Positions 26,803-34,790 are shown, counted from the first letter of the stretch. The stretch: 64,000 bases of DNA from JAHIVN01 sp018816645 (GCA_043816305.1 JBDRHZ010000043.1:1-64000), one strand, 5' to 3'. Translations and numbers: made by a program. The notes: a model not told the origin generated them from the sequence alone.

Positions 26803-28247
26803 GGAGTACCTCCCAACATTTTCCAAGGCAATAATAATTCTTTATACTTTTTTTCACTCTGTTGTTTGAAAATTTTCAATAGACTCCAACTGCTTCTCGA
26901 CGAATCGCAAGCACAGCATCCGCTTACACAACCTATTTTAGGCTGCTTGTGAAATCCCTGCTTTAAATGAATTTCCCCAGCTTTCAGAACTGAACCAATA
27001 AGCCAGAATGGATCAACAAGTGGAATATCTGCTAGTGGTGTGCAAGAAGCTATTTTCACTGGCTGTAGTAGCAGTTTGAAGCCTTTCTCTGCAAAAATTG
27101 AAATTGTCTCCAGACAAAGTTTACTGTATCTTTTCCAAGACATTTCTATCGGCTTTACACCGTAGACTAACAAACCTGCAAGTCTAATTGCAGGCATAGC
27201 CTTTTTGAGAAGTTTGAACGTATCTAGGTATCCTCTGTTATCATCTTTCATTCCTATTACAGGAATTCTTGCCTTCCCGAAGTTGGAGTTTGACATAAAT
27301 TTCGTTCTATCAATACCAAGTGGTAATTCAGGATTCATATTGATTGCCTTTATAAATCCCATTTTGTAGTACTTATGCAAAAGATTCATTACACTAGAAT
27401 CAGCCGAAACCTGCCAGGGCATAAGCTCTAGTTCTAGGGAAATATTTGTTTCTGGATATTTATTATAAAGATCTTCAATAAGTTTGAGCATTGGTGTGAA
27501 AATCTCAACTATTCCTCTGTCGTCACATTGCTTTGATCCGGAAGATACACATGCATTTATCTGACCACTTGCTTGTATCAATTTCTCAAGGACTAAGGCA
27601 AGTTCAAGAGTCTTACTGTCATTACAGATTATCTTTTCTTGTGTGTATGTACAAAAGCTGCAGTTTTGCTCACATCCATAGCCCGAACTGATCACAACTA
27701 CGCCATTTTTGTCAGTAGCGATACAGGCATCAACATATTTTTTACCTAAGAATTTATTGTTATTGTGATTGAATACGGCTTTGGATGAAGAATTTGGGTG
27801 TAAAAACTTGAAGTTGAATTGCCACTCGGGTAACTTCATAAAATTTAGAATATATTCTTCGTTCTTTTTGCAGATAACTGATGGTGATACCTGGCCAATC
27901 TCTAATGCTGTATCAAGTAATACTGGTGAATATTTTATTGGAGTGTATATTTCGAGTCCGTCTACTTTTCCAGCCAGAGAACTGTGATTATCTGTCAAAC
28001 CCTGTTTTAGCTTGCCTTCTATTCCTGGATAGAATTGATTGATGAGTTCTAGATAAAACTTCTTTGGTATTTTTAGCCCGTAAGCTGTAAATGCTGCTTC
28101 TATAACAAAGCTAGCTTTTTGCCTGCTTAACTGGTCCATATATTTAGGCTTCTGATTTAGATGCCATTTATCTAATACATTTCTTAAAGAGTTATTTATT
28201 TTTTCTTTTTGTTTTGCTAGCCAAGATCTGGTTCTTTTGCTATTCAT
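26799..28247 (-). CDS. Radical SAM protein
   Basis: I take ATG 28247 (MNSKRTRSWLAKQKEK), overlapping the methyltransferase stop by 8 bp. The 482-residue protein has an unassigned N-terminal domain (about 1-180), then the radical SAM cluster motif CX3CX2C (GYGCEQNCSFC; C192, C196, C199) and the TIM-barrel region. A second cysteine group near residues 430-440 (GCVSGCCACDSS) could hold another metal cluster. Radical SAM enzymes start difficult C-H chemistry with a 5'-deoxyadenosyl radical. I cannot name the subfamily. Coupling on both sides places it in one pathway with the methyltransferase and aminotransferase. Confidence 0.85.
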   Translation of the reverse strand: MNSKRTRSWLAKQKEKINNSLRNVLDKWHLNQKPKYMDQLSRQKASFVIEAAFTAYGLKIPKKFYLELINQFYPGIEGKLKQGLTDNHSSLAGKVDGLEIYTPIKYSPVLLDTALEIGQVSPSVICKKNEEYILNFMKLPEWQFNFKFLHPNSSSKAVFNHNNNKFLGKKYVDACIATDKNGVVVISSGYGCEQNCSFCTYTQEKIICNDSKTLELALVLEKLIQASGQINACVSSGSKQCDDRGIVEIFTPMLKLIEDLYNKYPETNISLELELMPWQVSADSSVMNLLHKYYKMGFIKAINMNPELPLGIDRTKFMSNSNFGKARIPVIGMKDDNRGYLDTFKLLKKAMPAIRLAGLLVYGVKPIEMSWKRYSKLCLETISIFAEKGFKLLLQPVKIASCTPLADIPLVDPFWLIGSVLKAGEIHLKQGFHKQPKIGCVSGCCACDSSRSSWSLLKIFKQQSEKKYKELLLPWKMLGGTP

Positions 28248-29079
28248 TTTGAGATTTGGTAACAATTACAAACATATGTCTCGCGCACTCTGGCGGCAGA
28301 AATGTATTTAGGTGGTTATCAAGTGCAAGGATCTGAGAATATATTTCGGGCCCAGACCCTAATAAACCAAGATCTGCCATCTTTTCGATCATATTCCCAA
28401 GAAAATTCATTCCCTCAATCGAGACTTGCTCAAACCAAGCGTCAAATAACTTCTCAAGTCCAGTTTTTGAGTATGCTTTAGAGGTATGTGAGAAATCTGT
28501 GTCTTGTGCTGTTGTTGCTCCTGTAAGAAAGCCTATCTTAAGTCTCATTGTGTAGGGCATGATGACTGCAATTCCTCCAGGCATAAGTACTCTATGAATT
28601 TCTTTGACTAGCTCTTCGGGCGATAGTGAATATGAAAATGGTCCGAATATACTCATCACTAGGTGTATACTGCTATCTAGAACTGGTATATGATGCATGT
28701 CGGCAACAGTGAATAAGACCCCGGGTTTTCCTTTAAATCCGGCTGAGGCTTGAGCTACCATAGCAGATGATATATCCTCACCAATATATTGAACTGGGAC
28801 TAAAGATGGCGTTTGGTTCAAAGCACTCTGCAAAAGCTCTAATCCTAGCCCTTCCCCACATCCAATGTCGGCAGCTAAGAGTTTTTGTCCCGGAAACTGC
28901 TGCTGCAATTTGGATAAGGCTTTCGTCAGGGTAGCAACAACAGCTTGATCTTCAGCCTTACATAGCGGTGTGCTGTACATTTCTTCGTATTCTGTCACTG
29001 ACCCTTCTTTTCCTGGGGCAGCAAAAGAATCATAATAAGCTGCCACTGCATGTAGTTGTTCATTTGTATCTTGTTCCAT
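28240..29079 (-). CDS. Class I SAM-dependent methyltransferase
   Basis: The 279-residue protein has motif I ADIGCGEGLGLELL, the acidic motif II YIGEDIS, motif post-II ADMHHIPVLDSSIHLV and LMPGGIAVIMP. This is the layout of Methyltransf_11/RlmA-like enzymes. Its acceptor is unknown; the central GPFSYSLSPEEL segment is near the usual substrate site. It is the first protein of the cassette that follows the two tRNA-Arg genes, and its 3' end overlaps the radical SAM start. Confidence 0.85.
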   Translation of the reverse strand: MEQDTNEQLHAVAAYYDSFAAPGKEGSVTEYEEMYSTPLCKAEDQAVVATLTKALSKLQQQFPGQKLLAADIGCGEGLGLELLQSALNQTPSLVPVQYIGEDISSAMVAQASAGFKGKPGVLFTVADMHHIPVLDSSIHLVMSIFGPFSYSLSPEELVKEIHRVLMPGGIAVIMPYTMRLKIGFLTGATTAQDTDFSHTSKAYSKTGLEKLFDAWFEQVSIEGMNFLGNMIEKMADLGLLGSGPEIYSQILALDNHLNTFLPPECARHMFVIVTKSQNE

Positions 29080-29115
29080 TTCTAAATTACCAATAAATTA
29101 GCTGTAATTCTCTTA

Positions 29116-29192
29116 GCATAAAGAAGCACTCCCCAGATCCCTTTATATAGATCTAGGAATAAAGTCCGTCAGACTTTGTATTCTCTTTATGC
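29116..29192 (-). ncRNA. Possible three-way-junction leader RNA
   Basis: On the minus strand GCATAAAGA (29192-29184) pairs with TCTTTATGC (29124-29116) and closes two perfect hairpins: AAAGTC-TGACG-GACTTT, and AGATC with GATCT. It lies between tRNA-Arg(TCG) and the methyltransferase gene. It matches no riboswitch class that I can recognise. A weak promoter (CTGACG, 17 bp, TATATA) overlaps it, so part of the pattern may be promoter sequence. Confidence 0.35.
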
Positions 29193-29212
29193 TTTTTTAC
29201 TATCTTTGCTTC

Positions 29213-29286
29213 TGCGCTCGGCAGGAGTCGAACCTGCAACCCTCCGTTCCGAAGACGGTAGCTCTATCCAGTTGAGCTACGAGCGC
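29213..29286 (-). tRNA. tRNA-Arg (anticodon TCG)
   Basis: A full cloverleaf can be drawn: acceptor GCGCTCG/CGAGCGC, D-arm GCTC/GAGC, anticodon loop CTTCGGA with anticodon TCG, and T-arm GCAGG-TTCGACT-CCTGC. The discriminator is A and CCA is not encoded. One A-A mismatch is seen at the top of the anticodon stem. It reads CGA (and probably CGG). It is 49 bp downstream of a second tRNA-Arg. Confidence 0.95.
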
Positions 29287-29335
29287 TTATTTAACAAAAA
29301 ACTCAAATATAGAATTTTAAAACTAAGATTCCTTA

Positions 29336-29412
29336 TGGTGCGCTGCACAGGAATCGAACCTGTAACCTACAGCTTAGAAGGCTGTTGCTCTATCCAATTG
29401 AGCTAGCAGCGC
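29336..29412 (-). tRNA. tRNA-Arg (anticodon TCT)
   Basis: The cloverleaf has acceptor GCGCTGC/GCAGCGC, anticodon stem ACAGC/GCTGT with loop CTTCTAA (anticodon TCT) and T-arm ACAGG-TTCGATT-CCTGT. Discriminator A is followed by an encoded CCA (29336-29338). It reads AGA. Its 5' end lies only 9-10 bp after the T-box terminator, with no room for a promoter of its own, so it must be processed from the T-box transcript. Confidence 0.95.
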
Positions 29413-29421
29413 ATAAACGCA

Positions 29422-29795
29422 AAAAAGCTCTCACCTAATAACCCCTCAGCCAAAGGCTAATAAAGATTATGAGGTGAGAGCTTTTCTCACGGTACCACTC
29501 AAATTCAATCAGATATCACTACCTGATTCTTGTGCACTTGAAAAATCAAGCGCCTACGGATTCTAACGGAACTCAGATGAAATTCCTTTTCAAACCCGGA
29601 TTCCTAATTGCCCTGAGGTTATTTTCAGAACTTTCTTCGGAATGACACTTCCCGCTTGGCGGGACGAGTTGAAGCGCGTTCGGTTTCTCTAAATTTATCC
29701 CGCTCAGCGGAACTTACCTAACTTTCAGCTACTTAGGTTTGCTAAAAATTCTTGAGAAACTTACTAATCTTCGTAATTATATTTAATTGTACTCG
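29422..29795 (-). promoter_or_regulatory. T-box riboswitch leader with Arg-type specifier
   Basis: The minus strand carries the T-box sequence GAGTGGTACCGTGAG (29500-29486). It is followed by a terminator hairpin (GCTCTCACCT ... AGGTGAGAGC) and a T6 run. GTGAG of the T-box can instead pair with CTCAC in the terminator arm, the expected antiterminator. In stem I, GTTTCTC (29760-29754) pairs with GAGAAAC (29689-29683). The 5' side of the specifier loop is AGTA, and the 3' side is GAA followed by CGC (29678-29676), an arginine codon. It should let transcription proceed into the two tRNA-Arg genes and the cassette when a tRNA-Arg is uncharged. Confidence 0.85.
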
Positions 29796-29796
29796 C

Positions 29797-29826
29797 TTTA
29801 TATCAAAACTAGAAGCCTCTTGTCAA
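29797..29826 (-). promoter_or_regulatory. Promoter of the T-box/tRNA-Arg transcript
   Basis: On the minus strand a perfect TTGACA (29826-29821) and TATAAA (29802-29797) are separated by 18 bp. Transcription would start near 29790, just before stem I of the T-box. Confidence 0.75.
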
Positions 29827-29869
29827 ATGTACGATGGGGACATAGCAAGAATGGCTGCATTACAGATGT

Positions 29870-30160
29870 CTAAGTTGCATTTGGATAGACTCTCATAAGA
29901 TACTCTGTTACCATTATTGCTGCCCTAGTTAGTGCATCCGTTCTTTCTAAAATGATTCCATCTTTCATGCAAGCATCTTGAATTTGTGTTGTAGTAGAGT
30001 TGAGAAGAGTTTCTATCCTGGGGCTTAGACCCTCAGCTATTTCAGTGGTTGCTTTATCAATTAATGTCTCGGCTTCCTGACCTGGATCATCTAATTCAGC
30101 ATGTTTCTCTAACCACTGAGCATATGTTATTGGTGTTATTGGTATTCCTGTTTCCTCCAT
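29870..30160 (-). CDS. Orphan small soluble protein
   Basis: The acidic 96-residue helical protein has a Thr-rich centre and no recognised motif. It lies alone upstream of the T-box promoter on the same strand. A frame of this length with a normal ATG is plausible, but there is no strong supporting signal. Confidence 0.5.
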   Translation of the reverse strand: MEETGIPITPITYAQWLEKHAELDDPGQEAETLIDKATTEIAEGLSPRIETLLNSTTTQIQDACMKDGIILERTDALTRAAIMVTEYLMRVYPNAT

Positions 30161-30226
30161 TTAATTGTATGATAAACAAGTAATATATAGCTAAATTTTA
30201 TCTTTATCTGTCAAAAACTACAAGCA

Positions 30227-30613
30227 TCAGGATCCGCTTGTTTCAGGACCTTTGTAATGCTCCTGAACCTCATCCGAAAGCAGATTAATCATAAGAATGA
30301 TACAGGGTATAAGTGAAAACACGGATCCTAAACCCATACCCATGAGTATGATTTGAAGTATCCAGACCCATCTTTTTTGTACCTGTGCTTTGAGTGCTCC
30401 TATCAAATGCGCTACAAAGAAAAGCAGTATGAAGAGGAACACAAATACTAGTCCGCCAATCAGTAATACTGCCGGAGCTTCTATCTCGTTGCTTTGATCT
30501 GCAAATATGAATGGAAGTGCGCAAAAGCTGACCAGTACTATAGCGAAGAGAACTGACATACAGCCGTTGTAAATACGCAGCCCGAGGATAGTGTTTTTTA
30601 CTTTATCACTCAT
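30227..30613 (-). CDS. Small multi-pass membrane protein
   Basis: The 128-residue protein has three hydrophobic helices (about residues 18-38, 46-75 and 85-112) and short charged ends. The start overlaps the ileS stop as ATGA, so it is translationally coupled to the isoleucyl-tRNA synthetase and belongs to its T-box operon. Function unknown. Confidence 0.75.
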   Translation of the reverse strand: MSDKVKNTILGLRIYNGCMSVLFAIVLVSFCALPFIFADQSNEIEAPAVLLIGGLVFVFLFILLFFVAHLIGALKAQVQKRWVWILQIILMGMGLGSVFSLIPCIILMINLLSDEVQEHYKGPETSGS

Positions 30614-33555
30614 TTTTTGATAGTAATATTTAATTTATAATCATTGACTTTTACCTCTTTTTCCCCTTTTCCTAGCAACACTTTCCTGCTATTTGTCTGC
30701 TTTGCAAGCTCCGAAGAATTTTTCTTTATGACTTCCTGCAAACCCTTGTCTTCTGTTTCAAGAATCACCCCGACGACGTCTTCCTGCTTGAAGCCGGATT
30801 TCTTTCGAGTGTCCTGGATCATTCTCGCAAGCTCTCTCAGAAGCCCCTCTCCCCGGAGTTCATCAGTCAATTCAGTATTCAAGGCTACTTCAAGTTCCTT
30901 GCCTTTTTGCACATTCCAGCCCTTTGATTTCTTTATAGTCTTAACGCTCGCAACCTCTTTCACGTTCAATTCTTCGCTGAGCAATTCCTTCATCCAGGTA
31001 TCCAGCTTTGACATTTGAGGTTTTTCGCCAGAGGCGAACTCGCCTTTGGCGAGGACATTTAACATAGCAAGAGGTTGCCGAACCTTTATCCCTGCTTCTA
31101 CTCTCGCTGCTTGTCCAAGAGAAGCTACGGTTCGTAGTATTTGCATTTGATCAAGTAATTCTTTTTCGCTATTAGTTAATTTTATCAGTGAGTTCCAATC
31201 GCAAAGGTGGACTGATTCAATAGCACCCTTTACTTGATCTTTAACAAGTACTCCATAAATTGACTCTGCAAGAAAAGGTGTCACTGGCGCTATTGTTTTC
31301 GCAGTCTGAACAAGTACATAATACAATGTAGCTAGTGCATCTTTGTCGCCACCCACAAATCTTTGTCTTGATCTTCTTATGTACCAAGTTGAGAGATCGT
31401 CAGCGAAAGGTGCTATAGATCTTACTGCTGGAGAAATTTCGTATTTCTCTAAGTTCTCTTCGAGCTCATTATTAAATTCTTTCAGCCTTGCTAAAATCCA
31501 TAGATCTACCTCGTTTTTTGTGGCAGGTTCTTTGTCTGAATCACCCGGCTTCCAGTTCACTAAGTTAGCATATGTAGAGAAGTATTTAGTGCTATTCCAA
31601 AGTGGAAATATTACTGTTTTGACTTGGTCGCGAAGGTCATCTTCATTAAAGCTCATATCTACACCTCTGATTATAGCTCCTCCGAGGAAATACAGTCTTA
31701 AAGCATCTCCTCCATATTGTTCAAGAGTTGCTTTTGGATCAGGATAATTTCCGAAACTCTTACTCATCTTTCTCCCATCTGTTCCAGCAAGTACTCCAGT
31801 TACTGCAACATTTAAAAAACTGTTTTCTTCTTGCATTAGATTTGAGACTACATGCATGTAGTAGAACCAAGCTCGAAGCTGTCCAGTATATTCTGTGATG
31901 TAATCAGCTGGAAATGTTTTTGTAAAAAGATCATTATTTTCAAATGGATAATGAAGCTGTCCATAAGGCATAGAACCTGACTCCATCCACACATCAAAGA
32001 CCTCCGGGATTCTCGTCATCGTTCCCTTGCATTTCTTACAGCCAAATTTAATGTGATCAACCCCATCACGATGGAGATCTGTTACTTCTTCACCAGACCG
32101 ATCTTCAATTTCTTTCATTGAGCCGAAAATTTCAATAGAATCACATTTATTGCATTTCCAAACAGGCATGGCAGTTGCCCAGTATCTTGTTCGGGAGATG
32201 TTCCAATCTGGGGCTGTCTTGATGGTATGAACAAATCTTTTTCTTAACTTGTCTGGGACCCAGTTGATCTTTTCATACTGTTTGAGCAAACTCTTCTTAT
32301 TATCCTGAATATTTATGAACCATCCTTTTTGCGCCTTATAGATCAAGGGTGTCTGACACCTATAGCAGAACGGATACCTGTGAAAGATCTTTTCCACTTT
32401 AAACAAGAGGTCTCTCCGCTCTAGATCCTCAATAACAAGCTTGTCTGCATCTTTGACATATACCCCCTTGAAGTCAGTAACTTTATCAACAAATTTACCC
32501 TCATCATCTACTGAAAAAAGAATCGTCAGATCATACTCTTTTGCCATATCCATATCTATTTCTCCAAAACCGGTTGCATTATGAACAATTCCAGTTCCTT
32601 CATCCATATTGACCATTCCCTTATACTCGTATATTTTGAAGTCGTTCTTGCCGGGTTCGTAATAGCAGTATGGCGACTCATACTCGAGACCCAGAAGCTC
32701 TTTTCCTTTGAAGCTTCTGACCACCTTATACGTATCTTCTCCCATTAAGCTGTCCATTCTCTTGTCCGCAGCTATATAAGTTTTTCCCTTTTCATTACCG
32801 CTAAATTCTACATAAGTCTCTTTTGGATCTACCACAAGGGCTCTGTTTGATGGCAGAGTCCAGGGAGTAGTTGTCCAGGCCATAACTCTTGCTCCTTCGA
32901 ACTTGCCCTTTGAAGTAATAGGGAATTCTACCGTTACCGCAGAGTCTTTCATGATAGTATAACTGTCATCCATAGCTATCTCGAACTTTGATACAGGTGT
33001 CCCACACCTTGTACAGTAGAGTAGCGTTTTTACTCCTTCATATATTAGTCCTTTATCATAGAGCACTTTAAATACCCAGATGAGAGATTCCATATAGCCG
33101 GTGTCCATTGTTTTGTATGCACCTTCAAAGTCTACCCATTCTGCAATTTTATCTACATACCAATCCCATTCGCTTGTTACTTCATTGATGTAGTCTTTAC
33201 AAGCACCAAGAAACTTATTTATCCCATATTTCTCTATGTCTCTTTTGTTTTTTAACCCTATTTTTTTCTCGACTCTTTCTTCTATTGGCAGACCATGACA
33301 ATCCCAACCCCAGACATGACGAACCTTGAATCCCTTCATAGTCTTGTATCTTGGAATGATATCTTTTGCCATTCTTGGGAGAAGAGAAGCATAATGGGGA
33401 ATCCCAGTTACAAATGGAGGTCCATCAAGAAAAGAAAAGCTATTCTCGTCAGACCTCTGGTCCTGAGATTTTTCAAACATCTTTTCTTCTTTCCACCACT
33501 TGGTGAGTTTATCCTCTCGCTCGGAAATTGATTTGTATGAATTTATGTTAAACAT
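30610..33555 (-). CDS. ileS: Isoleucyl-tRNA synthetase (type 2-like) with altered HxGH motif
   Basis: The 981-residue class I synthetase has DGPPFVTGIP, GWDCHGLPIE, the editing CP1 domain (WTTTPWTLPSN), KMSKS (596-600, GRKMSKSFGN) and the anticodon domain. The layout is closer to the eukaryote-like IleRS2 clade than to the E. coli type; that clade is often naturally resistant to mupirocin. The class I signature HxGH is replaced by HYAS (residues 54-57, codons CAT TAT GCT TCT): the first His is kept, but Gly and the second His are lost. It charges tRNA-Ile and is the third gene after an Ile-type T-box, after a Nudix gene and an orphan gene. Confidence 0.96.
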   Translation of the reverse strand: MFNINSYKSISEREDKLTKWWKEEKMFEKSQDQRSDENSFSFLDGPPFVTGIPHYASLLPRMAKDIIPRYKTMKGFKVRHVWGWDCHGLPIEERVEKKIGLKNKRDIEKYGINKFLGACKDYINEVTSEWDWYVDKIAEWVDFEGAYKTMDTGYMESLIWVFKVLYDKGLIYEGVKTLLYCTRCGTPVSKFEIAMDDSYTIMKDSAVTVEFPITSKGKFEGARVMAWTTTPWTLPSNRALVVDPKETYVEFSGNEKGKTYIAADKRMDSLMGEDTYKVVRSFKGKELLGLEYESPYCYYEPGKNDFKIYEYKGMVNMDEGTGIVHNATGFGEIDMDMAKEYDLTILFSVDDEGKFVDKVTDFKGVYVKDADKLVIEDLERRDLLFKVEKIFHRYPFCYRCQTPLIYKAQKGWFINIQDNKKSLLKQYEKINWVPDKLRKRFVHTIKTAPDWNISRTRYWATAMPVWKCNKCDSIEIFGSMKEIEDRSGEEVTDLHRDGVDHIKFGCKKCKGTMTRIPEVFDVWMESGSMPYGQLHYPFENNDLFTKTFPADYITEYTGQLRAWFYYMHVVSNLMQEENSFLNVAVTGVLAGTDGRKMSKSFGNYPDPKATLEQYGGDALRLYFLGGAIIRGVDMSFNEDDLRDQVKTVIFPLWNSTKYFSTYANLVNWKPGDSDKEPATKNEVDLWILARLKEFNNELEENLEKYEISPAVRSIAPFADDLSTWYIRRSRQRFVGGDKDALATLYYVLVQTAKTIAPVTPFLAESIYGVLVKDQVKGAIESVHLCDWNSLIKLTNSEKELLDQMQILRTVASLGQAARVEAGIKVRQPLAMLNVLAKGEFASGEKPQMSKLDTWMKELLSEELNVKEVASVKTIKKSKGWNVQKGKELEVALNTELTDELRGEGLLRELARMIQDTRKKSGFKQEDVVGVILETEDKGLQEVIKKNSSELAKQTNSRKVLLGKGEKEVKVNDYKLNITIKK

Positions 33556-33578
33556 GTTTTTAAATCTAAAATTTAGAA

Positions 33579-34049
33579 TTAAGAATGTAGAGTTTTTAGC
33601 TTAATAATCGGGACATATTTCTTGAATTTTCGAATCTTTTCTTCAAACCGCCTTAGGTATTTCACCTGCTTATCGTTTATTTGCTTGATATTTTTAGGCA
33701 GGCATTCTATATCAAAATACTTCACTGGAATACCAAGTTCTTTACACATCTTGATCTCATACCACATCCCTTCGCTTATTTCTCCAAACGCCCACAGCTC
33801 ATCGCATCTTACAATAAGAGAGTTTATTGAATCGATCATCGTCTGCTGATCAGCTAGTTCATGTACAAAGTGACCAAATGCAGTAAAGTAATTTACCGGA
33901 GCAAAGCCTTTGTTGATAACAAACCTGCAGATCAGTCTTGCCCAGCACATATTTACAGCTGCCTGTGAGATAAAGACAACTTTCTTGCCCTTATCATACT
34001 TTTTTATTTGAATGTTAAGTTTTTTATTTCTCGTTTGATAAAGCATCAT
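33579..34049 (-). CDS. Orphan protein with nucleoside deoxyribosyltransferase-like pattern
   Basis: The 156-residue protein contains VFISQAAVN, ARLICRFVINKGFAPVN, RCDELWAFG and MWYEIKMCKELGIPV. The order (strand, helix, DELW acidic motif, EI...C..LGIPV) resembles the nucleoside 2-deoxyribosyltransferase / DUF4406 fold, but I cannot assign activity. It overlaps the end of the Nudix gene by 26 bp and lies 23 bp before ileS in the T-box operon. Confidence 0.7.
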   Translation of the reverse strand: MMLYQTRNKKLNIQIKKYDKGKKVVFISQAAVNMCWARLICRFVINKGFAPVNYFTAFGHFVHELADQQTMIDSINSLIVRCDELWAFGEISEGMWYEIKMCKELGIPVKYFDIECLPKNIKQINDKQVKYLRRFEEKIRKFKKYVPIIKLKTLHS

Positions 34050-34422
34050 TTATAATTTTTGAATGATCAAAAGCTAAATTTGGCAAACTTCCCAGATCAA
34101 ACCACATTGCATCCGTTGTTTCATCCCTCGCTTGTAATACTCCACTTACTTGCTCAACCAAAAAAGCAATCGAAATAACTTGGCCTCTGGGGTCGCGTTT
34201 TGGATCAGAGTACACACCTACCAGACTTTTTATATTTCCCTCAAGATTTGTCTCTTCTTTCAGCTCCCTTAGACAAGAATTCTCTACAGTCTCACCATAA
34301 TCTACAAGCCCTCCGGGCAACGCCCAGTGATCTTTAAAAGGATCATACCTTCGTTTGATCAAGAGTATTTTATTGTTCTTGATAACTACTGAATCAGTAG
34401 CCAGTCTTATTTGTTTTGGCAT
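34024..34422 (-). CDS. Nudix hydrolase
   Basis: The 132-residue protein has a complete Nudix box: GGLVDYGE, then seven residues, RELKEE and TN. The catalytic Glu residues are all present. Such enzymes hydrolyse nucleoside diphosphates linked to X; this subgroup often acts on damaged nucleotides or ADP-ribose. It is the first gene behind the T-box terminator, so it is the immediate target of the Ile-responsive switch together with the downstream genes. Confidence 0.9.
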   Translation of the reverse strand: MPKQIRLATDSVVIKNNKILLIKRRYDPFKDHWALPGGLVDYGETVENSCLRELKEETNLEGNIKSLVGVYSDPKRDPRGQVISIAFLVEQVSGVLQARDETTDAMWFDLGSLPNLAFDHSKIINDALSNEK

Positions 34423-34429
34423 AGATATA

Positions 34430-34755
34430 AAAAAAAGATCCTCGTCTTAATACCAGTACAAGGTATTAAAACAAGGACCGTTTTTAAATGACCAATTTTC
34501 AATTATCAATGCCCAAGCTGGACATTGGGATTTGATCATTGTTCATTCTCTGCCTCTGGCAGAGCGGTGATACCACCTAATTTCAGTATAATCTTACAAC
34601 TATACCCTCATCCCCTCTGATAATTCAGTAGGGTTTCAGCTTTAACGGGCTTACCCGTCTTGTTCTACTATCTTGAAAGTGGTCAACTATCCAAGAATTC
34701 TTCAAGAGGCTCTTCCAGTGATTGCTGGGATCAAACGCCTTTTCATATTGAATTG
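34430..34755 (-). promoter_or_regulatory. ileS: T-box riboswitch leader of the ileS operon (very short specifier stem)
   Basis: The T-box core AGGTGGTATCACCGC is at 34578-34564. A long terminator hairpin (34437-34454 with 34462-34479) with a T7 run ends 8 bp before the Nudix gene. Near the transcript start a 4-bp hairpin, CCAG-CAATCA-CTGG (34728-34715), presents ATC, an isoleucine codon, in its loop. No long stem I with AGTA/GAA is seen. This resembles the ultrashort stem I T-boxes of actinobacterial ileS genes. A hairpin ACGGG-TAAG-CCCGT sits where stem III would be. A CCAAT-type repeat (34487-34546) separates the T-box from the terminator. Confidence 0.75.
34487..34546. repeat. CCCAAT-type degenerate repeat inside the ileS leader
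   Basis: GACCAATTTTCAATTATCAA and TGCCCAAG... units belong to the same family as 16081-16160. It lies between the T-box core and the terminator hairpin, lengthening the usual distance. Confidence 0.45.
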
Positions 34756-34761
34756 GCTTTG

Positions 34762-34790
34762 ATTATAGCATAAAGTTTGTGGAAGGTGAA
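34762..34790 (-). promoter_or_regulatory. Promoter of the ileS T-box operon
   Basis: On the minus strand TTCACC (34790-34785) and a perfect TATAAT (34767-34762) are separated by 17 bp. Confidence 0.7.

Noticed and set aside
29116..29192. Hammerhead ribozyme or purine riboswitch
   Set aside because: There is a three-way junction, but the conserved CUGAUGA/GAAA core and the purine riboswitch loop sequences are absent.
30644..31747. Plus-strand frames opposite ileS
   Set aside because: Ser/Phe-rich translations typical of antisense reading; ileS explains the DNA.
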